Part shown: one piece after another, positions 15,118 to 22,826 of the stretch
How the letters are laid out: the number at the start of each line of letters is the position of its first letter
How positions within the stretch are numbered: the stretch's first letter is position 1
Source of the DNA: an uncultured Lachnospiraceae bacterium
Lineage (GTDB): Bacteria > Bacillota > Clostridia > Lachnospirales > Lachnospiraceae
Length of the DNA stretch: 64,000 nt
Direction of reading: 5' to 3'
Assembly: GCA_946552115.1 (NCBI GenBank)
Contig: CAMNRH010000013.1
Span: forward strand, 1 to 64,000
The notes under the pieces: generated by a model
What the model saw: only the letters and a program-made list of their open reading frames with translations
Told to the model about the DNA's origin: nothing
Databases searched by the model: none
Position numbers and translations under genes: made by a program

Positions 15118-17022
15118 TTATGCTCTGTCTGCATTTCCCGTATAAAGCTGATAGTATCTTCCCTTTTCCTCTATGAGCTGCTCATGGGTTCCCCGCTCAA
15201 TTATACGACCCTGCTCCAGCACCATAATACAATCAGAATTACGTACGGTTGACAGTCTGTGGGCAATCACAAAGGTGGTTCTGCCTTTCATCAGCTTATC
15301 CATACCGTCCTGCACAATCCGCTCTGTCCTCGTATCAATGGAACTGGTAGCCTCGTCAAGAATGAGTACCGGCGGGTCCGCTACCGCCGCCCTTGCAATG
15401 GCAAGAAGCTGACGCTGGCCCTGACTTAGATTCGCCCCGTCTCCGGTAAGCATGGTATCGTAGCCGTCGGGAAGCCGCCTGATAAATCCGTCCGCATTGG
15501 CGAGCTTCGCCGCTGCAACCACCTCTTCGTCCGTCGCGGTAAGTCGGCCGAACCGGATATTTTCCCGCACGGTTCCGGTAAATAAATGGGTGTCCTGCAA
15601 TACAATTCCAAGAGAGCGTCTCAAATCATCCTTTTTAATCTTATTTATATTGATTCCGTCGTATCTGATCTTTCCGTCCTGAATATCATAAAAACGGTTA
15701 ATCAGATTCGTAATCGTCGTCTTTCCCGCCCCCGTCGAGCCTACAAAAGCAATCTTCTGTCCCGGCTCGGCAAAAAGCTTCACATCATGAAGCACAATCT
15801 TTTCATCCGTATATCCAAAATCCACTCCGTCGAAGACGACATCTCCCTTTACCTCCACATAATCCACACTTTTATCTGCCTGATGAATATGCTTCCACGC
15901 CCAGCGTCCGGTTCTCTCCTGACACTCATATAATACGCCGTGCTCCTCTTTCACATTCACAAGCGTTACATATCCGTCATCAACCTCCGTCTTCTCATCC
16001 AGAAGCGCAAAGATGCGCTCTGCTCCCGCCATTGCCATCACAATCGCATTCATCTGCATGCTCACCTGATTAATCGGCATGCTGAAGCTCTTATTAAAGG
16101 TCAGAAAGCTTGCAAGGCCTCCCAGAGTAAGGCCTCCGATACCATGAAGCGCAAGGCCTCCGCCCACAATAGCACAGATAACATAGCTTACATTTCCAAG
16201 CTGTGCGTTAATCGGTCCCAGAAAATTTGCAAAGGTATTCGCTCTGTCGGCGCTTTCAAACAATCTGTCGTTTTTCTCTTTGAATTCCGCCTTGCACGCC
16301 TCTTCACGGCAAAATACCTTAACTACTTTCTGTCCGTTCATCATTTCTTCAATGTAACCGTTTACTTCGCCCAAATTCTTCTGCTGCTCCATAAAATATT
16401 TTCCGCTCATTCCGGCAGATTTTTTTGAACAGAACACCATAACGGCTACCATAATAAGTGTCACAAAAGTCAGCGGAATACTCAAGATCAGCATACTTAT
16501 AAATACGCTGACAATCGTAAATCCGCTGTTTATAAGCTGGGGGATACTTTGGCTTATCATCTGCCTTAACGTATCAATATCATTTGTGTATACAGACATA
16601 ATATCCCCATGAGCATGCGTATCAAAATATTTAATCGGAAGCCTCTCCATATGAGTAAACAAATCATCCCGCAGGCCGCGGAGCGTTCCCTGGGTTACAT
16701 TTATCATAATACGGTTATGTCCGTAGCTTGCCAAAATCCCTATCCCGTAAAAACCGGCCACCCGCAAAATGGCATGCATAAGCGGCGTAAAATCCGGATT
16801 GGCGGTAAGAAGAAACGGCTTAATATAATCATCAATCAAATTCCGCATAAAAAGCGTTCCCTGCACGTTGCACAAAACGCCGGCAAAAATGAGAACTACT
16901 ACCATTATATAATGAAGTCCATATTTCCGAAATACATATTTCATAAGCCGTAAAAACAATCTGCCTGGATTCTTAACATTTGATTTCACCCCTCTGGGTG
17001 TACGATTCATCGGTCCCGCCAT
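15118..17022 (-). CDS. Heterodimeric ABC exporter subunit with canonical ATPase site
   Basis: This 634-residue half-transporter has six membrane helices in the first 330 residues and then an ATPase domain. The domain shows Walker A GSTGAGKTTI, signature LSQGQRQLLAIARA and Walker B LILDEATSSIDTRT with the catalytic glutamate. A roughly 45-residue insertion (YECQERTGRWAWKHIHQADK) sits before the ATPase domain, as in many Clostridia YheH/LmrD-like subunits. It starts 1 base after the partner's stop codon, so the two are cotranscribed. Such pairs usually export drugs, peptides or lipids. No ligand-specific gene adjoins it. Confidence 0.9.
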   Translation of the reverse strand: MAGPMNRTPRGVKSNVKNPGRLFLRLMKYVFRKYGLHYIMVVVLIFAGVLCNVQGTLFMRNLIDDYIKPFLLTANPDFTPLMHAILRVAGFYGIGILASYGHNRIMINVTQGTLRGLRDDLFTHMERLPIKYFDTHAHGDIMSVYTNDIDTLRQMISQSIPQLINSGFTIVSVFISMLILSIPLTFVTLIMVAVMVFCSKKSAGMSGKYFMEQQKNLGEVNGYIEEMMNGQKVVKVFCREEACKAEFKEKNDRLFESADRANTFANFLGPINAQLGNVSYVICAIVGGGLALHGIGGLTLGGLASFLTFNKSFSMPINQVSMQMNAIVMAMAGAERIFALLDEKTEVDDGYVTLVNVKEEHGVLYECQERTGRWAWKHIHQADKSVDYVEVKGDVVFDGVDFGYTDEKIVLHDVKLFAEPGQKIAFVGSTGAGKTTITNLINRFYDIQDGKIRYDGININKIKKDDLRRSLGIVLQDTHLFTGTVRENIRFGRLTATDEEVVAAAKLANADGFIRRLPDGYDTMLTGDGANLSQGQRQLLAIARAAVADPPVLILDEATSSIDTRTERIVQDGMDKLMKGRTTFVIAHRLSTVRNSDCIMVLEQGRIIERGTHEQLIEEKGRYYQLYTGNADRA

Positions 17023-17025
17023 CTC

Positions 17026-18798
17026 TTACTCACCTGCCCTTCCATTCATATTTTCATCCGTATTCTCATCAAAATCACCGCCGCCCTTTGTCTGAGACTC
17101 ATAAACCTCGCGGTAAATTTCATTGTTTGTCAGAAGCTCCTCATGGGTACCGAACCCGTGAATCCGCCCCTCCTCCATAACAATAATCCTGTCGGCATCC
17201 TGAATACTGGAAATACGCTGAGCAATAATCAGCTTTGTCGTATCCGGAATCTCCTCCCGGAAAGCTTTGCGTATCTTCCCGTCCGTCGCCGTATCCACCG
17301 CGCTTGTACTGTCGTCCAAAATCAATATTTTCGGCTTTTTAAGGAGCGCTCTTGCAATACACAGGCGCTGCTTCTGTCCGCCGGATACGTTGCTTCCTCC
17401 CTGCTCAATATGAGTCAGATACTTTTCCGGAAACCGCTCGATAAATTCATCTGCACAGGCAAGACGGCACGCCTCCTTACATTCCGCTACAGATGCGTCC
17501 GGATTTCCCCATCTTAAATTATCCAAAATGGAACCGGAAAACAGCACGTTATTCTGAAGCACTACCGATACCTGATTCCGAAGAACCTCCATATCATATT
17601 CTTTCACATTATGTCCGCCGACTCTCACTTCTCCGCCCGTCACATCGTAAAGTCTGCTGACAAGGCTTACCAGACTGCTTTTGGCGCTTCCAGTACCGCC
17701 GATAATTCCAATCGTCTCTCCCGATTGTACAGAAAGATTAATATCTTTCAGCACCGGCTCGCTGCTCTCCTTTTTATAAGCAAAATACACCCTATCAAAC
17801 TCAATACTGCCGTCTTTTACCTCCATAACCGGCGTTTCCGGATTATGAAGATCACTGGTTTCCTTTAAGACCTCCGCAATACGTCTCGCACTCGCCATAC
17901 TCATGGAAATCATAACAAATACCATGGACAGCATCATAAGGCTCATAAGGATATTCATACAATAAGCAAGAAGACTCATAAGCTTCCCTGTCGTAAGAGA
18001 ATCCGCCACAATCATCTTCGCCCCAATCCAGCTGATAAGAAGAATACAGGAATATACCGTAAACATCATAAGCGGCCCGTTATACACAAGATTTTTTTCC
18101 GCCTTCAGAAAAATACGGTAGATATTTTCACTGGCACGTTTAAATTTGCCTGTCTCCTGTTCCTCTCTCACATAAGCCTTTACCACATGAATTGCCGACA
18201 CATTTTCCTGAACGGATGCATTCATATCATCGTATTTCGGAAACGCCTGCCGGAAATATTTTGTAGCCCGGCTCATAATCAGAAATAAAAGAATTCCCAA
18301 AATAATTACCGCCGCAAGATAAATACCGGAAAGCCTCTTATTAATCATAAACGCCATAACCATAGCGCAGATAAGACTTGCAGGAGCCCTTGTAAACATC
18401 CTTAATGTCATCTGATACGCGTTCTGAATATTTGTGACATCTGTTGTCAGACGGGTTACTAATCCCGCCGTGCTGTACTTGTCAATATTAGAAAAGGAAA
18501 AATCCTGTATATGATGAAACATAGCCTCCCTTAAATTTTTCGCAAATCCGGCGGACGCTTTCGCACCGAACCGTCCTCCCCCGATTCCCGCAAATAATCC
18601 TGCCAAAGCCGCTGCAACCATAAGCATCCCCACCCGGTAAATATGTCCAATATCCCCCGTATCTACGCCCTTATCAATAATAGAAGCCATAAGATATGGG
18701 ATTACCATCTCCATAAGCACCTCTAAAATCATAAAAAGCGGCGTAATCAGAGAGGCCCGCTTATATTCTTTTACTTCTTTTAATAATATCCGAAGCAT
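17026..18798 (-). CDS. Heterodimeric ABC exporter subunit with degenerate ATPase site
   Basis: Starting at the ATG at 18798 behind AGGAGGGATAGG gives 590 residues (MLRILLKEVKEYKRASLITP). Six membrane helices are followed by an ATPase domain with Walker A GGTGSAKSSL, signature NVSGGQKQRLCIARAL and Walker B ILILDDSTSAVD, where the catalytic Glu is Asp. Its partner downstream has the intact Glu. One degenerate plus one canonical site is the hallmark of asymmetric heterodimeric exporters such as TM287/288 and BmrCD. It lies divergent from DUF1836, whose start is 131 bases away. Confidence 0.9.
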   Translation of the reverse strand: MLRILLKEVKEYKRASLITPLFMILEVLMEMVIPYLMASIIDKGVDTGDIGHIYRVGMLMVAAALAGLFAGIGGGRFGAKASAGFAKNLREAMFHHIQDFSFSNIDKYSTAGLVTRLTTDVTNIQNAYQMTLRMFTRAPASLICAMVMAFMINKRLSGIYLAAVIILGILLFLIMSRATKYFRQAFPKYDDMNASVQENVSAIHVVKAYVREEQETGKFKRASENIYRIFLKAEKNLVYNGPLMMFTVYSCILLISWIGAKMIVADSLTTGKLMSLLAYCMNILMSLMMLSMVFVMISMSMASARRIAEVLKETSDLHNPETPVMEVKDGSIEFDRVYFAYKKESSEPVLKDINLSVQSGETIGIIGGTGSAKSSLVSLVSRLYDVTGGEVRVGGHNVKEYDMEVLRNQVSVVLQNNVLFSGSILDNLRWGNPDASVAECKEACRLACADEFIERFPEKYLTHIEQGGSNVSGGQKQRLCIARALLKKPKILILDDSTSAVDTATDGKIRKAFREEIPDTTKLIIAQRISSIQDADRIIVMEEGRIHGFGTHEELLTNNEIYREVYESQTKGGGDFDENTDENMNGRAGE

Positions 18799-18928
18799 CC
18801 TATCCCTCCTCCAAAATTCATTGTATACATGCACATTTTTAATGTCAAAGACTATTTTTAATTCCTTATAAAAAGCTCTTGCCATCTAGTTTTCAATACT
18901 ATATAATAACCATATTGGGGTGATGACT

Positions 18929-19546
18929 ATGGTAATTGATACAAAGGATATGTTAGGCAGTATTCTGTCAAGCATTGCAAGAATTGATTATATAAAGCCA
19001 GGCACGATTCCGGATATCGACCTGTACATGGATCAGGTTACTACCTTTATGGAAGAACAGCTGGCTACTACAAAACGGTATGAGGACGATAAGGTTCTGA
19101 CAAAAACGATGATTAACAATTATGCAAAGAATAACCTTCTCCCGCCTCCGGTAAAGAAAAAATATTCCAAAGAACACGTTCTTGTTATGATATTTATTTA
19201 TTATTTTAAGAACATACTGTCCATTAAGGATATCGAAACCCTGCTTGCACCGATTACAGAAAAATATTTTCACAATGATAAGGACTTTAACATCACCTCT
19301 ATCTACGAAGAGGTGTGCGAGCTTGAAAAATCACGCATCGACGCTCTCCAAAAGGATGTTGCCAGGGCCTATCATCAAGCGATGGAATCCTTTGAAAATA
19401 CGGAAATTGAAGAGGAGGACCGCGATTATCTTAAGCTGTTTTCTTTTATCTCGTCTTTAAGCTTTGACGTCTATGTAAAAAAACTTTTAATAGAAAAACT
19501 GATTAATGAACTTCCCGAGCCGACACACGAGAAGAAGAAAAAATAG
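18929..19546 (+). CDS. DUF1836 domain protein
   Basis: About 205 residues from the ATG at 18929. GTG 18920 and ATG 18923 are alternatives; the TTGGGG upstream best fits 18929. The core DKVLTKTMINNYAKNNLLPPPVKKKYSKEHVLVMIFIYYFKNILSIKDIETLL is the DUF1836 signature, a helical MerR-like winged-helix-type region that suggests nucleic-acid binding. The C-terminal half is acidic and helical. Function is unknown. It converges on yerC, with which it shares a terminator overlapping its stop codon. It is widespread in Firmicutes. Confidence 0.85.
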   Translation: MVIDTKDMLGSILSSIARIDYIKPGTIPDIDLYMDQVTTFMEEQLATTKRYEDDKVLTKTMINNYAKNNLLPPPVKKKYSKEHVLVMIFIYYFKNILSIKDIETLLAPITEKYFHNDKDFNITSIYEEVCELEKSRIDALQKDVARAYHQAMESFENTEIEEEDRDYLKLFSFISSLSFDVYVKKLLIEKLINELPEPTHEKKKK

Positions 19547-19567
19547 GGCATACGCCCTATTTTTCGT
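19541..19567. terminator. Shared bidirectional terminator
   Basis: AAAATAGGGC and GCCCTATTTT pair around a 4-base ATAC loop, with A tracts before and T tracts after. The hairpin contains the DUF1836 stop codon and the last codons of the convergent yerC gene, so it can serve both. Confidence 0.8.
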
Positions 19568-19847
19568 TAATCCTTTCAAATACCATATCATATCCGTCAT
19601 TGCCGTAATTCAGGGAACGGTTTACTCTGCTTATCGTTGCCGTTGAAGCGCCTGTCTTTTCTGCAATCTCAAGATAGGTTTTATGCTCCCTTAACATTTT
19701 TGCCACCTCAAAGCGCTGAGACAACGATAATAACTCATTGATTGTACAGATATCCTCAAAAAATGTATAACATTCTTCCTTGTCTTTCAGGCTCAGAATC
19801 GCATCAAACAGATAATCCACCGACTCTGTTCTAATCTTTTTACTCAT
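19557..19847 (-). CDS. YerC/YecD-family TrpR-related protein
   Basis: This 96-residue all-helical protein has a TrpR-like helix-turn-helix: LSQRFEVAKMLREHKTYLEIAEKTGASTATISRVNRSLNYG, about residues 38-78. It matches the YerC family, TrpR superfamily members of Firmicutes that lack the tryptophan-repressor context. The DNA target and ligand are unknown. It is a monocistronic gene converging with DUF1836. No palindromic TrpR box is obvious upstream. Confidence 0.85.
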   Translation of the reverse strand: MSKKIRTESVDYLFDAILSLKDKEECYTFFEDICTINELLSLSQRFEVAKMLREHKTYLEIAEKTGASTATISRVNRSLNYGNDGYDMVFERINEK

Positions 19848-20038
19848 AGCATGCTACTCCTTTATGCTAACTACTTCTCCTCCCAATATTTTAGCACAGT
19901 AAATTTATAAAGTCTATCCTTTTTTAATCTTTCATACAAACATTGCGCAGTGAAAACAACACCTGTGCGAACAGTAATCCGTATATATTTCTGCATTTTT
20001 ACACAAACTAAAAAAAATTTTATCTGAGGAGGCTTTTT

Positions 20039-20239
20039 ATGAACACAGACAAAGAAAAAAGAAAGAAAACAAATAGTGAAATAATTGATTCCTACGATTA
20101 TCTGTCAAATGCCGCATCCACTCAGGATATGACCGGCCTGATTCCGTCCGGGCCGACCTCGAAAGAAGAGCTCGAGGCCTACGAGGAGCTGTATCACTTT
20201 CTTCCCCCTGACAGCGAAGCAAAAAACATGGATTCATAG
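20039..20239 (+). CDS. Small hydrophilic protein of unknown function
   Basis: This 66-residue protein follows a strong GAGGAGG at 6-7 bases (MNTDKEKRKKTNSEIIDSYDYLSNAASTQDMTGLIPSG). It has no membrane segment or Cys. The basic start and the acidic, proline-containing second half (SKEELEAYEELYHFLPPDSEAK) look like a small regulatory or scaffold peptide. It lies 53 bases upstream of another unknown gene in the same direction. The excellent ribosome site and typical codon use make it a real gene. Confidence 0.65.
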   Translation: MNTDKEKRKKTNSEIIDSYDYLSNAASTQDMTGLIPSGPTSKEELEAYEELYHFLPPDSEAKNMDS

Positions 20240-20292
20240 GCACGAAGTCCGTTTTCACGGCATATACTAATGAAAAACCGGAGATTTTTATT

Positions 20293-20766
20293 ATGCCGAC
20301 AACTTTAATACCGATTACCGGAATCGTACAAAATGTAGCTACTTTCGGCGAAAATTGCTGCGAACAGCAGGTTACCATCCGCAGCGGAAACGATGTAAAT
20401 AATTTTATCATAGGCACGGACACCTATGTAATCGGAGAAGTGCGCCTGCGTCCCGGTATGTCTGTCGCCGCCTTTTATGACGCGTCGCTCCCGATTCCGC
20501 TTATCTTTCCGCCCAGATATCAGGCCGTTATTATCGGAAGACGAAATCCTTCCGAAAATATTTTTGCAGGATATTTCGATGAATCACTAACCGCAGAGGA
20601 TCATGCGCTGACACTGAATATCGGACGTTCTACCGAAATTGTCACATCAAACGGCCAGACTTTCCGCTGCAGCCCTGCGGGACAGATGCTGATTGTTTAT
20701 TACAGCGAAACCACACGCAGTATTCCGCCCCAGACAACGCCCCGCAAAATCATTGTTTTATGTTAA
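20293..20766 (+). CDS. Conserved protein of unknown function, beta-rich
   Basis: This 157-residue protein (MPTTLIPITGIVQNVATFGENCCEQQVTIRSGND) sits 8 bases after GGAG. Predicted strands alternate with short loops and there is no signal peptide or membrane helix. Motifs such as VIGEVRLRPGMSVAAFYD and PPRYQAVIIGRRNP resemble OB-fold-like small domains, but I do not recognise the family. It is probably cotranscribed with the 66-residue gene and ends 82 bases before the asparaginase gene. Function is unassigned. Confidence 0.65.
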   Translation: MPTTLIPITGIVQNVATFGENCCEQQVTIRSGNDVNNFIIGTDTYVIGEVRLRPGMSVAAFYDASLPIPLIFPPRYQAVIIGRRNPSENIFAGYFDESLTAEDHALTLNIGRSTEIVTSNGQTFRCSPAGQMLIVYYSETTRSIPPQTTPRKIIVLC

Positions 20767-20848
20767 TCTTTCCTCTCATGATTGACTTTTCCCTTCAATC
20801 CCTATATCATTGAATGGGGATATTTTTAAGCATTGAGAGGAAAATAAT

Positions 20849-21853
20849 ATGAAAAAAATACTTATGATAGCTACCGGAGGCACCATCGCCTCCATGGGCG
20901 GCGAGCATGGCCTGGCACCGGCCATAACCGGAGAGGAGCTGGCCGCAAATGTGCCGGGTATACAGGATAAATGTGAACTTACCGTCTTTCAGCTTATGAA
21001 CATCGACAGCACCAATATGCGTCCCCGTGACTGGATTAAAATCCGAGACGCTGTTATGGAGCATTATGATTCTTATGACGGCTTCGTAATCCTACACGGA
21101 ACCGATACGATGGCATATACTGCCGCCGCTCTTTCCTATCTGATTCAGGACAGCCGCAAGCCCATTGTTCTTACCGGCTCGCAAAAGCCGATGGGAAACC
21201 CGTACACCGATGCAAAAATCAATATCTATCAAAGCCTGCTGTATGCGCTTGACAGCCAGTCCTGCAATGTCTCGATTGTATTCAACGGCAAGGCTGTCGC
21301 CGGAACCCGGGGCAGAAAGCAGCGCACAAGGAGCTTTGACGCATTTGAAAGTATGAATTTTCCACTGCTTGCCATTATCCATGACGACCGCATTATCCGT
21401 CATTATATCGGCACGCCCCCTGAAAAAGAAATGCTGAAAACCTATCATCGCCTGAATGACCGGGTCTTTGTGTTAAAGCTAACACCGGAGGTAAAAGCGG
21501 ATATTTTTGAGCTTCTAATCGGACATTATGATGCTGTCATACTGGAAACCTTTGGAATCGGAGGCATCCCGGAATACGAGGACGGCTCTTTCGAAAAAGC
21601 AATCTTCGGCTGGATAAATGCCGGAAAAACACTTGCCGTTACAACACAGGTCCCGGAAGAAGGCTGTGATTTAGAGGTATACAGGGTGGGAAAAAAATAC
21701 AGTGAGCATCCCGGAATTCTGAAAGCAGACGATATGACGACAGAATCTCTTGTCGCCAAAATTATGTGGATACTTGGACAGACTAATGACCCTGAAACAA
21801 TCCGCACATTGTTTTATAAACCGGTCAACCATGACCGGAATACAAATATCTGA
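20849..21853 (+). CDS. L-asparaginase, cytoplasmic type I
   Basis: This 334-residue enzyme hydrolyses L-asparagine to aspartate and ammonia. The first catalytic threonine is in ATGGTIASM (residues 8-16) and the second motif HGTDTMAYT is near residue 84. It has no signal peptide, which fits the cytoplasmic AnsA type rather than a secreted type II enzyme. The C-terminal domain (VILETFGIGGIP, TTQVPEEGCDLEVYRVG) is complete. It has its own ribosome site (GAGAGGAAA). The convergent unit from leuS lies 71 bases downstream, with a repeated CCCGGG palindrome between them. Confidence 0.92.
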   Translation: MKKILMIATGGTIASMGGEHGLAPAITGEELAANVPGIQDKCELTVFQLMNIDSTNMRPRDWIKIRDAVMEHYDSYDGFVILHGTDTMAYTAAALSYLIQDSRKPIVLTGSQKPMGNPYTDAKINIYQSLLYALDSQSCNVSIVFNGKAVAGTRGRKQRTRSFDAFESMNFPLLAIIHDDRIIRHYIGTPPEKEMLKTYHRLNDRVFVLKLTPEVKADIFELLIGHYDAVILETFGIGGIPEYEDGSFEKAIFGWINAGKTLAVTTQVPEEGCDLEVYRVGKKYSEHPGILKADDMTTESLVAKIMWILGQTNDPETIRTLFYKPVNHDRNTNI

Positions 21854-21878
21854 TTATTATGAAAATATTACGAAAAGA

Positions 21879-21915
21879 ATCCCGGGATTTCTAAAGTTAT
21901 TCAAAATCCCGGGAT
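21879..21915. terminator. Probable terminator between asparaginase and TPR-like gene
   Basis: The self-complementary block AATCCCGGGATTT at 21879-21891 recurs as AAATCCCGGGAT at 21904-21915. The two copies can pair into one long hairpin between convergent genes. The T run is weak, so confidence is moderate. Confidence 0.55.
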
Positions 21916-21924
21916 ATTACTTAT

Positions 21925-22806
21925 CTATTCTGTTTCTTTTTGCGGTTCTTTTCCCTCCGTCTCTTCCTTAGAGGCAAGCTCTGACATCAGATGCTCCGCC
22001 TCCCTTACATAAAAAATTCTTCCGCCGTTTTGCAGCACATACCGGAGATTTAATTTCGCACTCTCTTTTTCTCCTAATGCGGCATAAAGCTGCGCCTCTC
22101 TGATACGATACTCGATTCGCTGCCACCGGGGACACATATTCCCGTTCAGCGCCTCTCTTTCTCTCAAAAAACGAAACGACGCATCATAATCCCGGTTTCC
22201 CATAGCACGGATAAAATTATTGCCTGCACATAGCATACGGAAGTATTTCTGCTCCCTTTTGTTTCTGATTCCGCTCCGGTATGCCTGTTCAAGCTCTGCC
22301 ACATGTCCTCCCATTCCTCTTTTAAAATAAAGCGAGGACAGAAGAATATAATAATTCAGCTTAAAGCTTCCCTTTAATTTGTAGACATTTATTCGCTGAA
22401 GCGTACCCCATGCCCTGTCAAACTCCCCCTGATAGTACTGGGCCAACGCATAATTACAGGCTAATCTGTCCTTATAAAACAAAATGTTCAGACGATTCAG
22501 GCATGCTTCATACAGATAAGGGTCGCAGGCTTCCGACAGTGTTTCTGATATTGCCCGCGCCCCGTAGCGCATCATAAATATTGCAAATGCCGCCAGCACA
22601 AGATAAACAGCAAATACACTGATTGTCAGCAGAAAAGATGCAAACCCTCCGACAACAAGGCTGATTCGGTAATCCATCCTGTAGATTTCCAGATAAATCA
22701 GATAAATAACCGCAGCCGCACAGATTCCGACTCCTGTCCATTTCCGTCTGTAATATTTTGCCATCACCTGATTCACTGCAGGCTCTATATGATATTCCAT
22801 GTGCAT
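21925..22806 (-). CDS. Membrane protein with TPR-like cytoplasmic domain
   Basis: This 293-residue protein has two hydrophobic helices (about residues 24-40 and 51-78), then a helical region in which paired helices such as LACNYALAQYYQGEFDRAWGTLQRI and YRIREAQLYAALGEKESAKLNLRYVLQNGG resemble tetratricopeptide repeats. The tail is acidic and lysine-rich (KEETEGKEPQKETE). It begins 20 bases after leuS on the same strand and is likely cotranscribed. TPR domains mediate protein contacts. The partner and function are unknown. Confidence 0.7.
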   Translation of the reverse strand: MHMEYHIEPAVNQVMAKYYRRKWTGVGICAAAVIYLIYLEIYRMDYRISLVVGGFASFLLTISVFAVYLVLAAFAIFMMRYGARAISETLSEACDPYLYEACLNRLNILFYKDRLACNYALAQYYQGEFDRAWGTLQRINVYKLKGSFKLNYYILLSSLYFKRGMGGHVAELEQAYRSGIRNKREQKYFRMLCAGNNFIRAMGNRDYDASFRFLREREALNGNMCPRWQRIEYRIREAQLYAALGEKESAKLNLRYVLQNGGRIFYVREAEHLMSELASKEETEGKEPQKETE

Positions 22807-22826
22807 CCACTTCTTTCCCTGTATTA

